Shown: positions 12,714-22,979 of the stretch, piece by piece
Numbering within the stretch: position 1 is the stretch's first letter
Layout of the letters: each line of letters opens with the position of its first letter
NCBI GenBank assembly: GCA_025667525.1
Contig: CM046878.1
Coordinates: 83,534,196 to 83,598,195 of the forward strand
Direction of reading: 5' to 3'
Length of the DNA stretch: 64,000 nucleotides
Origin: Glebionis coronaria
Lineage: Eukaryota; Streptophyta; Magnoliopsida; Asterales; Asteraceae
The notes under the pieces: model-generated
The model's database searches: none
What the model was told of the DNA's origin: nothing
Seen by the model: the letters and a program-made list of their open reading frames with translations, nothing else
Made by a program: the position numbers and the translations under genes

Positions 12714-13024
12714 ATACATATTTTTTCCGTATTAAAATTATTGTCTATTTTCCTATTTTGAGTTGTTATAAAATTATTGTTTAATACTAAAAATAGATAG
12801 AAAACTTTGATAAATTTATTATATTATCCTTGTTTGAAATTGTTGTGATAAACTTAAAAAAACTAATTAATTAGTTAAAAATAAAACTGTTATTATGTTA
12901 AAAAGTAAGAAAAAAATTTATAATAAATATAATTTTTTTTAAACTGTGTGGTTTTTCTTTTTACCATAATTTTGAGACGGAAGAATTCTTTTCTAGTAAC
13001 AATAATTTAGAAACGGAAGGAGTA
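12714..13024. mobile_element. Stowaway-like (Tc1/mariner) MITE, degenerate
   Basis: The right end, inverted, reads TACTCCTTCCGTTTCTAAAT and the left end TACATATTTTTTCCGTATTA. Both are followed by 'aaattattg'. This matches the familiar CTCCCTCCGT-type termini with a TA target. The left end has decayed. Confidence 0.45.
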
Positions 13025-13189
13025 ATCATTAGTTATACTTTTGAGTCATGTAGACTTGTACTATTCGGTACATGCAGGGTATAAATCATCAATTTTGGGG
13101 ATGCCGTATATTGTTTATGAGCTAGTATAACAATGTATTTGGGAAACTTGGATGATCATAGACTTCTAATATGCGTAGTATTTTAGGAT

Positions 13190-13868
13190 ATTTTTGTTTT
13201 TAGTTATTTTTTTTAATTTTTTTAAACTTTTTTATTTTTTTTTTGTTAATTTAGTTAAAATAGAATTTTTAGAAAAGTAATTTTATTTTTCTCATTATTT
13301 TATTAATTTTTATCATTATTTTCATTTAAAATTGTTTTTAGCTAATTAAAAATAGTAAAATAGTTTTAAAAATTTACGAAAAATACTTTTTAGTTTTTAA
13401 TTAATATAAGTAAGATATTTGTTTGATAAAATAATATATTGTACTTTTTGTTGATTTTATATAATTTTAGGGATTTAATTAGCATTTAAAATTAAATATT
13501 AAATCGATAATAACTTTTAAATTTTATTTATTGAATTTTATTCTTATTTATATTATTTTAGACTTAATTTTACTTTTAGCTAGTTTTTAGATTAAATTTT
13601 TATTTTCGTCGCGTTTTACGTCTTTACGTCTACGTTTTACGTTTATCGTCGTAGTTTAAATTAACGTAACTCGTCATATTCTTTTCTTTCTTCCCACAAC
13701 CAAAAACGTCACTAATACAAAGTTGATTTTATAATATTGGCACACAACACATACCTTCTTGGAGAATGAACTCGCATTTATTCGGTTCACGTTTTTCCTT
13801 AAAACGTGAGATTTAATACTTGCCGTTTATATTCCTTTTTCCTAAAAGGTTTAAAAATACTACAATCA
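13190..13868 (+). repeat. Old fragment of the long-LTR family seen at 46261-50690
   Basis: The region carries the same ordered landmarks as 49960-50690: a T-rich stretch, 'tttaattagcatttaaa', 'acgtctt', 'acacataccttcttgg', 'aatacttgccgtttat', 'cctaaaaggt', and an end at 'tacaatca'. Similarity is clear but diverged. Only the 3' portion of the LTR seems present. Confidence 0.5.
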
Positions 13869-13883
13869 TTTTGGTATAGTATA

Positions 13884-14724
13884 AGGGTTCTACTATTAAT
13901 ACCCCCTAATCTCTTAAAAAGTACAAAAAGTACAATTTTTTTATACTTTTTGTTCCCTTATCCCCCCAGTTTATAGTCCAACACTATTTTTTTATCAGTT
14001 TCGGTTCTATATTTTTTTGTTTATCACTTTTTCCCTATTAAAATTTATAATTTTCATTCCGTATTTTTAGGATCTCAGTTTTATAACATAAATAAAATTA
14101 TAAAAATAAAATAAAAAACAAAAAAAAACTGAAAAAAAACAAGGGGGTATCATTGGTATTTTAAGGGGTATGGATTAGAGGTGGCAATTCGTGTCGGGTT
14201 AGGGTTGGTGGGCCAGAAAACCTCAACCCAAACCCGACCCATTTAAATAATCGGGTCAGCTTTGTCAACACTAACCTGTTTACAAATAACCTGAACCTAA
14301 CCCATTTAACCCGTATATATATACTTGGATTGACGGGTTAAATAGGTTGAATAGGTTAAACGGGTTTTGGTTGACCCGTTTAATCCGTTTTATATATAGA
14401 AGTTGACACATTACATGGTTAAACAAGTTTAATAGATTTGTTGATCGAGTCATTTAACTCGTTTAACCCGTGCAATATAATATAAATAATTTTAAATGTA
14501 AAAAGATAAATTAAACGGGTTAACGGGTCGACCCACTTAATTTATTCTCAACCCGAACCTGGCCTGTATAATAAACGGGTCAGATAGGTTGACCCAAACC
14601 TTACCTTAATCTAAATTTGCTCAACCCAAACTTGTTAATTTTTGTGTCGGTTTAAGGTCGGATTTCGTGTCGGGTAAAAAATTGCCACCCTTAGTATCGA
14701 TAACCTGACCCATAGTATAACCCT
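13884..14724. mobile_element. Possible MITE with AAGGGTTMTACTAT-type ends, hosting a hAT MITE
   Basis: The left end AAGGGTTCTACTAT and the right end (inverted) AAGGGTTATACTAT match at 13 of 14 positions. Both ends are followed inward by pyrimidine- or T-rich text. The well-bounded hAT MITE at 14176-14693 lies inside. I could not find a TSD. Confidence 0.35.
14176..14693. mobile_element. hAT-type MITE, 518 bp
   Basis: Ends TAGAGGTGGCAATTCGTGTC and (inverted) TAAGGGTGGCAATTT are terminal inverted repeats. Flanks GTATGGAT (14168-14175) and GTATCGAT (14694-14701) are an 8-bp TSD with one mismatch. The inside is a string of 'aacccga / tcgggtt' and 'acgggttaa' words in both orientations. It belongs to the same family as 44078-44626. 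Confidence 0.8.
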
Positions 14725-15067
14725 TTTTTAAAAGAAGTTCCACCTATAATATCACTATCAAGACTATCAGGCTGGTGGGAGTGGGTGATAAGCCACCCGC
14801 GAGTTGGCCAAACCCACGCGCAGCCCCCACCCTCCCCCCACCCCAATATAACTCGCGCGGGAGTTTTTAGCTGGAAACAAAAAAAAACAGGCCAAACTCA
14901 CCTGGGTGAGTTTATACAAATGGGTCCCACTTTTTTATTTAACCGTTACTTTTTAAAACTAAAAAAAAAACTTTTTTCAATACCCCTTTTTACTTATAAA
15001 TACCTAACAAAAACTCTTATTTTTCAAACACACATTCAAATTTCATACACATTTCACACATTCACCC

Positions 15068-16345
15068 CAAATCACTGAAAAAATAGAAAATATCGACGAA
15101 TACGAGTTATTTTTTGCCACTGAAAATCCGGAAGTCGCAACGAAACGCAAGTGGGCTTTTATTAAAAAAGCGTTGCATTTTATTAAGAGACCACGTATTG
15201 CTAATCGAGTACCAAGAAACGTCATAACTCGAGACCGAATAGGTGCTCATGATCGGTTAGTTGCGTCTTTTTTTTCGGCGAACCCAAGATACGATGCGAA
15301 AGAGTTCAAAAATATTTTTTGAATGGGCCGCCCCCTTTTCAACTGGATAGTTAGTGAATTGACTCACCATTCTGCATACTTTCGTAATAATGTTGATTGT
15401 ATCGAAAAAGAAGGTATTTCGCCGTTGTTAAAGTGCACATCGGCAATTCGTCAATTGGCATACGTCGTCGTTCCTGGTTTTCTAGATGAGTATCTGCAAA
15501 TGAGCGTAAGAAATTCTCGAGAATCACTTGATCATTTCTGTAGTGCTGTTATGGAAATATTTGGGCTTGAGTATATGAGAAAACCCACGTATACTGATGT
15601 TCAGAAACTTTATGCGCATCATGAAGCAAAGCACGGGTTTCCATGGATGATAGGAAGTCTTAATTGTACAGACTGGGAGTGGTTCGGTTGTCCGGCTGCC
15701 TTTAAAGGGCAATATGTTAGACGAGATCATGGACCGAATCCATTCATTTTACTTGAAGTTGTTGCGTCGCAGGACTTGTGGATATGGCATGCATTTTTTG
15801 GTGTTTCTGGGTCGAACAACGACATCAACGTTTTATATCAGTCCCCTTTAGTTAATGTTTTGAAAACCGGACGAGCGTCTGAGGTGGAGTTTGTGGCGCT
15901 AACGGTGTACACTATCCATGGGGATACTATCTTACGGACGGGGTATATCCGGAATTGGCAACACTTGTTAAAACAATTCCCGAACCATCATCCAATGGCC
16001 ATAAGAGGATTTTATATAAGCAGAAACAAGAATCCGCAAGAAAAGATATTGAAAGAGCTTTTAGTGTTTTGAAGAAGAAATGGGCCATATTAGCCAATCC
16101 TGCACGACCTTTACGGAAAGAAAGAATCATGAATATGATGTACACATGCATCATATTACATAATATGGTTCAAAAGTTAAAAAAAAGCAATATCTCCTAA
16201 ATGGTTTCCAGAAGAAGAAATTCAACCGTACGATGTGTTTCAAACCCAAGAACACATGCTACGAGTTATGCGGCATATCAGCTCCGCGCAAAAACATCAC
16301 TATCTTCGAGCAGATTTGGTCGAGCATTTATATTCCAATGCTTAA
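15068..16345 (+). pseudogene. PIF/Harbinger transposase (DDE, ALP1/Plant_tran type), broken
   Basis: Coding similarity starts by about 15080 and ends at the stop 16343-16345. The main block (15323-15890) has the family pattern: SPLLKCTSAIRQLAY, then NCTDWEW with the first catalytic Asp (about 15671), DLWIWHAFFG, and the second Asp in NNDINVL (about 15821). The last catalytic residue is the Glu in KDIERAF at 16051-16053, in another frame. Lesions: an in-frame TGA at 15320-15322, a frameshift at about 15893-15902, and a second frameshift in the A run 16179-16186 before a readable C-terminus. The product would cut and paste PIF/Harbinger DNA, but this copy is dead. No certain TIR or 3-bp TSD was found. 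The GC-rich leader at 14785-14930 is probably part of the element. Confidence 0.9.
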
Positions 16346-16807
16346 TTTATTAAGTTTTTTTATATTTATGTTTTTTAAATGTTGTTTTTAAATTTCCTAT
16401 GTATTGTCTTTTAATTTCGTATTGTGTTTTAATTTTCTATGTACTCGTGTTTTAATAAAATGTATGAATAAAAAATATTTAATAAAAAGATGGGATAATG
16501 TGGAGTGAGTTTGAGTGAGTGTCATTATCTCCTGTGGTGAGTTTGAGTGAGTTTTAATAAGTTTAGTAAAAAACTAACGTGGCGCTGAGTTGACGGTGAA
16601 ACTAATGCTATAGGCATAAAGAGAAAGTTTGGCATCACCGTGTTTGATGTGTGAAGTAGGAAACCATTAAATGTCACATCATACCTCTCTAATTCTATGT
16701 TAATTTTGTAAAGTACTCATAAAGTAAATGTTATGAGTTGTGTATAATCAGGAGTGAAGTTAGAATTTAGTTTCAACCGTTAAAAAAACTTAAACATTTA
16801 CAACATA
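16346..16807. other. 3' flank of the transposase pseudogene; no gene
   Basis: Contains repeated 'gtgagtttgagtgag' words (16503-16550) that echo the 'gtgagttt' text near 14900. It is probably the 3' subterminal part of the PIF/Harbinger element. Confidence 0.4.
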
Positions 16808-17737
16808 GAGGTGAGATCCTTATAAAATATGCATCAAAAAAAGAAGGAAGGAAACAATCTCAACCATCCATTCAAGTTCCATCTAATGGTCTATATTAAT
16901 CTTTTTAAATTTAATTTAAAAACTCATTTTCATCCTATTTCTTAAAAATTAAATATCTCTCAAACCGTTAATCGTTACGAAAAACTAATTATACCATCGC
17001 GACGGGAATTAAGTTATCTTTCTATAGATAGGCACTTCTATACACTTTCGGCAAACTTTTTTTTTTAAATTTACGCATAAAAAATTACATGTGATTCTCG
17101 AAAAATTACATGTAATTTTCGAAAATTACGTATAATTTTTTTGGCGAGAATTTTTAACACTGTAAATCGTTAACTTTTGTGTGAATTACATGTAATTATG
17201 TGTGAATTACATGTAATTTTTGTAATAAAATAGTTTATTAGTGTTAAATGCAAATCACATGTAATTATGTGTGAATTACATGTGATTTTTGTAATAAAGT
17301 GGTTAGTTAGTATTGAATGAAAATTACATGTAATTTTGTGTGAATTACATGTAATTTTTCTCAAATCACATGTGATTTTATAAATAATTACATATAATTT
17401 TGCTCAAATTACATGTGATTTTATACAAAATTACATGTAATTTTGCTTTAAATCACATGTGATTTTATAAATAATTACATGTAATTTTGCTTTAAATCAC
17501 ATGTGATTCATGTAGACTCACATAACTTTACATCTAACTTTCGTCCCATTTGACGCGTTAGTCTTTTTTTTAAGTTACATGTTTTCATAGATTTTTATTT
17601 TCAACTTTAATACCAATAATCTAGAAACCAAGTAATCACATGCGATTCGTGATAAATCACATGTAATTCGTGGTAAATCACATGTGATTCGTGGTAAATA
17701 ACATTTTCTCTCCATTCCTCACATCATCCATCCTTCC

Positions 17738-17815
17738 GAAGTGGTCTTGTGATCCATGTATGCTATCTAAAGTGGTCTTGTGATCCATGTATGCTATCTT
17801 GTGATCCATGTATGA
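17738..17815 (+). repeat. Short tandem repeat of about 30 bp
   Basis: The phrase 'gtggtcttgtgatccatgta' followed by 'tgctatct' occurs twice, with a third truncated copy starting 'cttgtgatccatgtatg'. Confidence 0.8.
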
Positions 17816-17889
17816 TAATTACATGTGAATTTGCTTGCATTACATGTAATTCGTGGTAAATTACATGTGATTCAAACAAAAGCACATGT

Positions 17890-18440
17890 GATTCATCTAA
17901 AGTGGGTTTGTTAGAAGAAGTTAAAGTTTTGAAATGTTTGAATCACATGTAATGCAAGCAAATTCACATGTAATTATCATCGAATTACATGTGATCCAAT
18001 GCAAGCAAAATCACATGTAATTATCATCGAATTACATGTAATTCAAGCAGACAATTTAATATATTAACAAGATTACATGTGATTAAAAAAAATCACATGT
18101 GATTCATCTAAAGTGGGTTTGTTAGAAAAAGTTAAGGTTTCAGAATGCTTGAATCACATGTAATGCAAGAAAAATCATATGTAATTATCACCGAATCACA
18201 TGCAATTCAAGCAGAATTACATGTGATTCAAACAAAATCACATGTAATTTAGAAGCCAATTTGTTTTATATATTTTACATAAATGAAAACATAATACGTG
18301 ATTAAAAAAATCACATGTGATTCATCTAATGTGGGTTTGTTAGAAAAAGTTACGGTTTCGGTATGCTTGAATCATATGTAATGCAAGCAAAATCACATGT
18401 AATTATCACCGAATCACATGTAATTAAGAAGCCAATTTGT
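17890..18440 (+). repeat. Three tandem copies of a ~215-bp unit
   Basis: Units begin with 'gattcatctaa(a/t)gtgggttt' at 17890, 18101 and 18319 (spacing 211 and 218). Each contains 'gttagaa(a/g)aagtta' and 'aatgcaag(c/a)aaa'. The third copy is cut short and followed by unrelated sequence. Confidence 0.85.
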
Positions 18441-19308
18441 TTTACATATATTTTTTGGGTAAAGGGGACTCCACCCCGGTAAAATGAACATATTTTATAT
18501 TAATGACAACAAACATTTTAATATATTAACAAAATTACATGTGATTCAAACATTTTAATGTAATTCACATAAATCACGTGTGGTTTTAAAATAATAACGA
18601 AAATATTTTTGTCATTTAATAGACGGTTATTTTCATATACTTTTAACGATTTTACAATGTTGAAATTCTCGTCAAAAAAATACACGTGATTTCACAAATC
18701 GCATGTGACGTTACAAATTCAAATGTGATTTTTAAAATAATTAATCAAACATGAGTTTTCGAGAATTACATGTAATTTTTCGAGAATTACATGTGATTTG
18801 TTTACGAAATTTTTTTAAAAAAGTTCGTCGAAAGTATATAGAAGTGCATATCTATGGAAAGATAATTTAATTCCCGTCGTGACGGTATAATTATTTTTTC
18901 ATAACGATTAACGGTTTGAGAGATATTTAATTTTTAAGATAGGATGAAAATGTGTTTTTTTAATTAAATTTAAAAATATTAATATTGGATGGTGGAGATT
19001 GTTTCCTTTGTTCTTTTTTGGATGCATGTTCCTTATAGAACTTTTCTCTTACAACATATACAATTATGTTACGTTAACAAATTTGGTTAAGAACGAAATT
19101 TGAGCCTTAATTATATATAGCGGTATGTACACTTTGAAGCCCCTAAATATATGAGGCTACGTGCGGTAAGAGAATATCATACGCCTAGGAGCCACGTAAA
19201 ATATAATATTTATCAGCGACTCTGTGCGACTTTGATTTTTCAGTTTTCTTTCTCCAGCGATTTAGTGCGACGTTTTTGCCCTAACAAGGTGACCTAGTTG
19301 TCACGAGT

Positions 19309-19360
19309 ACGTACTACACCCTTATCGTTGGAGTACCCCAACGATAAGGGTGTAGTACGT
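19309..19360 (+). repeat. Perfect 23-bp hairpin at the left edge of the ribozyme repeat
   Basis: Arms at 19309-19331 and 19338-19360 pair without mismatch around a 6-nt loop. The right arm belongs to the first direct repeat. The left arm is an inverted partial copy of it. The second repeat lacks this long arm and has only a short CGTTGG/CCAACG stem. Confidence 0.85.
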
Positions 19361-19486
19361 GCCACGAGTAGAGACTCGATATGGCACTACATTGGTCGGG
19401 AGTTGGGGCCGCTCCCCTGATGAGTCCAAGACAAGACGAAACCAGTGAACCTCTATTATACGCGGGATAGTTGGCTGGTCCTTATC
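19325..19486 (+). repeat. Direct repeat copy 1 carrying a hammerhead ribozyme
   Basis: 162 bp, starting TCGTTGGAGTACC and ending GGTCCTTATC, about 93-95% identical by eye to 19622-19781. Both are plus-strand oriented. The spacer between them (19487-19621, 135 bp) is unique. I found no tRNA-type primer site or TG...CA LTR borders, so the class is unresolved. Confidence 0.85.
19390..19447 (+). ncRNA. Hammerhead ribozyme 1 (type III topology)
   Basis: All core elements are in order. Stem III 5' strand CATTGG (19390-19395) is followed by the cleavage triplet GUC, with the predicted cut after 19397. Stem I is GGGAG (19398-19402) with CTCCC (19412-19416), a perfect 5-bp pairing. The invariant CTGATGA is at 19417-19423. 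Stem II is GTC...GAC (weak, 19424-19437). GAAA is at 19438-19441, then CCAGTG (19442-19447) closes stem III with one G-U pair. Such RNAs cleave themselves, leaving a 2',3'-cyclic phosphate and 5'-OH. Stem II is weaker than in copy 2. Loop-loop contacts were not assessed. Confidence 0.85.
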
Positions 19487-19621
19487 ATAGGTGCGAATGA
19501 CCATGCACGGGGTCGTGCATGAATTGGTGGTGGGAGAATGTCACGAGCCAAATTCTGAAGGTCGGGTTCTGCTTGGAAGGCGCACATGAATGTGAGGGTC
19601 CCTGGTTTATTTCCGTTGGTC

Positions 19622-19781
19622 TCGTTGGAGTACCCAACGATAAGGGTGTAGTACGTGCCACGAGTAGAGACTCGTATGGCACTACACTGGTCGGGAGTTG
19701 GGGCTGCTCACCTGATGAGTCCAAGGTAGGATGAAACCAGTGAACCTCTATTATACGCGGGATAGTTGGCTGGTCCTTATC
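19622..19781 (+). repeat. Direct repeat copy 2 carrying a hammerhead ribozyme
   Basis: 160 bp, same borders as copy 1 (TCGTTGGAGTACC to GGTCCTTATC). Small indels account for the length difference. After it the sequence (19782-19830) is unlike the spacer after copy 1. Confidence 0.85.
19685..19742 (+). ncRNA. Hammerhead ribozyme 2 (type III topology)
   Basis: Stem III CACTGG (19685-19690) pairs perfectly with CCAGTG (19737-19742). Predicted cleavage follows GUC, after 19692. Stem I is GGGAG (19693-19697) with CTCAC (19707-19711), one mismatch. CTGATGA is at 19712-19718. Stem II is GTCC (19719-19722) with GGAT (19729-19732), including one wobble. GAAA is at 19733-19736. All invariant core bases are present. 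Double cleavage of a transcript at this site and at 19397 would release a 295-nt RNA. Confidence 0.88.
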
Positions 19782-19829
19782 GGTGTGAGGACGGCGTGCG
19801 GGATCTAAAGGATGACTCTGTGACATAGT

Positions 19830-20450
19830 GCATGTGCAACCTAGTTTAATTTTTTAATATAAATAATTATTTAAATAAAATAAAAAACACTACAATAATA
19901 TTTATTTTTGAATATCGTTAAATAAAATGATTAAACAAAGACTTAATTAGAGGCAAATGGGGTAAAATGGATTAGTTAAAACTAACTACAAAAATGTTCA
20001 AATTAATATATGTTGTGAGAAATTAAACAATGCTCAATAGATTAAAATTTGAAAAATTATTACAAATATTATCTAATTAAAATATAATTTAAACTGAATA
20101 TATTTATTAAAAAAAATTAAAAGTATATAAATAGGAGATAAATTGCCCACGACAGATTGGACAAATAGGTCGTTCACACGATCGAAATGTTGGAAAATTT
20201 TGTCGATCGATTACGACGACTTGGTCGCCGCAACGAGCCAACCGAGTCCGAATTCGGTCGCGACCGATCAGTTCGATCGACATTGCAAGTAGCCTAAGCG
20301 TAGTCAAACATTTTCATTTGGTCGGTCTTGCATGGTCTTTGCAAGACCTATCCGGACACCCACTACATGGCTTGGTGACCGACCAAACCCATCCAACCTT
20401 ATCAATTGTTTGAGCTACTATTCAATCGAGCAAATGGTTTGCACAAAGTA
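19830..20450. other. No recognised gene
   Basis: AT-rich to 20110, then a GC-richer stretch with many 'cgatcg/gatcga' words (20175-20290). It could be coding remains or a decayed repeat; nothing identifiable. Confidence 0.4.
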
Positions 20451-20459
20451 AATATTTGA

Positions 20460-21332
20460 GCGAAAATTTTTTACAGGGCCATTTATTGAAGTTGTTGTCC
20501 TGCAGAGGCCAACTTTATTTCACTTTACCAAAAAGGCCACCATGCTCGGGAAGGAGTTAAGACGAGCATGCCTTTGCCACGTGTCGTGATTTTAATGGTT
20601 AAAAAAAAATTTAACTAAACAAATACTGAACCAAGAACATGTTTTGCAGCCTTTGACTTCTGGTGGGGGGCCCCACACTGACACGAATAGTAACACACTC
20701 ACCGGATTGGACCCTAATTTCTGACAAAATGGTACTCGGTGGAGTAAAATCCCGAGTATCAATTTAATTTAATTTTTTTTTGTAAAGGAATTAATTTGGT
20801 AATGTTTAAAAACTTAGTAAAATTAGTGTGTAACCCTTACTTTGCGCATGTTTAGTTTATCGTTATGATTTTATTTAGTGTGTAACCCAAATTGTGTGCA
20901 AGTGGGGTTACACACTAATCATAACGATAAACTAAACATGCGCAAAATAGGGGTTACACACTAATTTTACTAAGTTTTTAAACATTACCAAATTAATTTC
21001 TTTACAAAAAAAAAAAATTAAATTAAATTGATACTCGGGATTTTACTCCATCAAGTACCATTTTGTCAGAAATTAGGGTCCAATCCAATGAGTGTGTTAC
21101 TATTCGCGTCAATGTGGGCCCCCACCAGAAGTCAAAGGCTGCAAAACATGTTCTTGGTTCAGTATTTGTTTAGTTAAATTTTTTCTTTTTAAACCATTAA
21201 AATCATGACACGTGGCAAAGACATGCTCGTCTTAACTCCTTCCCAAACATGGTGGCCTTTTTGGTAAAGTGAAATAAAGTTGGCTTCTACAGGACAACAA
21301 CTTCAATAAATGGCCATGTAAGAAATTTTCAC
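20460..21332. mobile_element. Mutator-type foldback MITE, 873 bp
   Basis: A perfect 9-bp TSD AATATTTGA lies at 20451-20459 and 21333-21341. The ends GCGAAAATTTTTTACAGGG and (inverted) GTGAAAATTTCTTACATGG begin arms of about 420 bp that are complementary along nearly their whole length. Only a short loop remains near 20885-20905. Shared landmarks include 'gccacgtgtc', 'gggcccc', 'gtactcg' and 'acatgcgc'. No coding capacity. Confidence 0.9.
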
Positions 21333-21769
21333 AATATTTGATGGTCCTTTTTCCTTTAAATAGCCATGGTCATTTTCAAATTTTATACTTTGATGCATAA
21401 ATATAAATATAGATGGTCCTCTTTTCTCTTACTTAATTAATGAAATTTTACTTTTAGAAGTGTTCGGTCACATGTCCGATCAGATTACGAGGATTTAGTC
21501 ATCACATGGTTTATGAGTACGAAAGTTGGTGCCGATGTGGTTGCCTAATCACCTAGTTCGGTCAAAATACTCTTACTCTAACGATTGTGTATGTTTGCGC
21601 TAGTAAAGCATCTATCATTGATTTGCAACAAAGATCACGTGAACAATTCGAATGGAACAACAAAGAAGTATTGATCAACAATTATATTAAGAGCTTATCA
21701 CGTTCTAAATTAGGGAGGGAACCAAACAACTTATGCTAATTCACATATCTAAACTCTAATACATTACTT

Positions 21770-22087
21770 TAGGGGTGAGCAAAACCGACCGACAACCGAA
21801 AACCGACACAAACCGACCGAAACCGAAACCGACCGACACAAACCGACCAAATTCGGGTCGGGATTCGGGATGAGTTTTTCATGATTTCGAGACTCGGGTC
21901 GGGTCGGGACTCGGGACTAATTCGGGATCGCACAAAGAAAACCACACAAATCGGGAGTAACTCGGTTCGGTTCGGGACTCGGGCCTAACTCGGGTCGGGA
22001 GTCAGTTTGAGTTTTTTATGATTTCGGTTTCGGGATAAGTCGGGATCGGGTCGGGACGGGTCGGTTTCGTCCCGATGCTCACCCCTA
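21770..22087. mobile_element. hAT-type MITE, 318 bp
   Basis: Perfect terminal inverted repeats TAGGGGTGAGC / GCTCACCCCTA and a perfect 8-bp TSD CATTACTT (21762-21769, 22088-22095). The interior is made of 'aaccgac' and 'tcgggatcggg' words. Confidence 0.9.
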
Positions 22088-22979
22088 CATTACTTATCAA
22101 AATCTATTTATATCTATACTATCTAATAAAACACAGTATTTCAAAAGACATTTAATTTTTTCTTTAAATAAGAATCATTCTGGTGCCGCCAAGTATATTA
22201 ATTTTTCAAAAATCTTTAATTTTAATCACTGGTATTGTTTCATTTTAAAAAAGATTGACTCAGTTTTGCACATCTATCTATTTTTAGAAGGTTTTTAAGA
22301 TATTAAAGAAAGCATTTATTTTTATTGAAATTAATAAAGGTAAATACTGTAATTAAGACATCTAATTTTCCTTCTTATTGAATATTTATGTTAAAGTTAC
22401 AAAAATTTTTATATCAAAGTTCTAAAACGCATCTAACAAATACGTATATTTCAAAACGTGTGCATATCACAGTAATATTAACCTAACAAATATGTTATAG
22501 ATGCACCAATTAACACTTGCCAATTATACTTCAAAAGAGAATCGTATATATGACGCTCTCATCACTTATTCACCACTTATCAATACTGCATTTTAATGGC
22601 TAAATTGCTTTGTAGAATTTTTTTTATGTTTTCCTTAGACCGCTTTTGATTTTTAATCGAGTTTTGATTCTTTTTTTCCTTGTAGAAACAAGGGTTGGAT
22701 CTACTAATTGAGTTACGTTTTCATTATTAAACAATCAGGTATTTCACTTAATTTTTTTAACACTGATTGAGTTAGGCATGTGTGCTTTAGTTTACAAACT
22801 TAATATGTTAGGTTGTGAGTTTTTCTATACATACATGTTAACTATCTTATGAAGTGCTCTAATGAAACCGACAATAACTTGCAGACGAGAATATTTTGTG
22901 ATGTTATAGAAAGGTATATTGACATCAAACATATACTACGTTATATAAGTTTAATTTTAATGCACTGACATTTTATATA

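Larger units (their letters stand above)
17085..18800. repeat. Dense cluster of ATTACATGTAATT / AATCACATGTGATT palindromes
   Basis: Dozens of near-identical 12-14 bp palindromes centred on ACATGT occur at irregular spacing, mixed with half-site variants (GTGATTC, GTAATTC). They fill most of the interior of the Mutator-type element and continue into its inner TIR ends. Any open frame here (for example 17170-17364 minus) is a by-product of the repeat. Confidence 0.9.
16808..19048. mobile_element. Non-autonomous Mutator-type element with long TIRs, 2241 bp
   Basis: The 10-bp TSD TTACAACATA is perfect at 16798-16807 and 19049-19058. The ends are long inverted repeats of roughly 290 bp. Landmarks present in both arms include 'gaaacaatctc', 'aaattaaatatctctcaaac', 'cgacgggaatta' and 'acttctata'. 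The length class of TSD and TIR fits Mutator-like elements. The interior has no open frame and is dominated by ACATGT-centred palindromes. There is no transposase, so it would depend on a partner. Confidence 0.85.

Noticed and set aside
14741..16640. TIRs of the PIF/Harbinger transposase element starting CCTATA
   Set aside because: Only about half of the positions match and no clear 3-bp target duplication; borders left open.
19322..19826. Minus-strand frames of 60-113 codons across the ribozyme repeats
   Set aside because: They arise from the direct repeat and have no family likeness; the plus-strand ribozyme structure explains the conservation.
22113..22131. Second possible Helitron 5' end (TCTATACTATCTAATAAAA)
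   Set aside because: No hairpin-CTAGT end of its own. The 27174 end is better paired with the start at 26005. Not annotated as an element.
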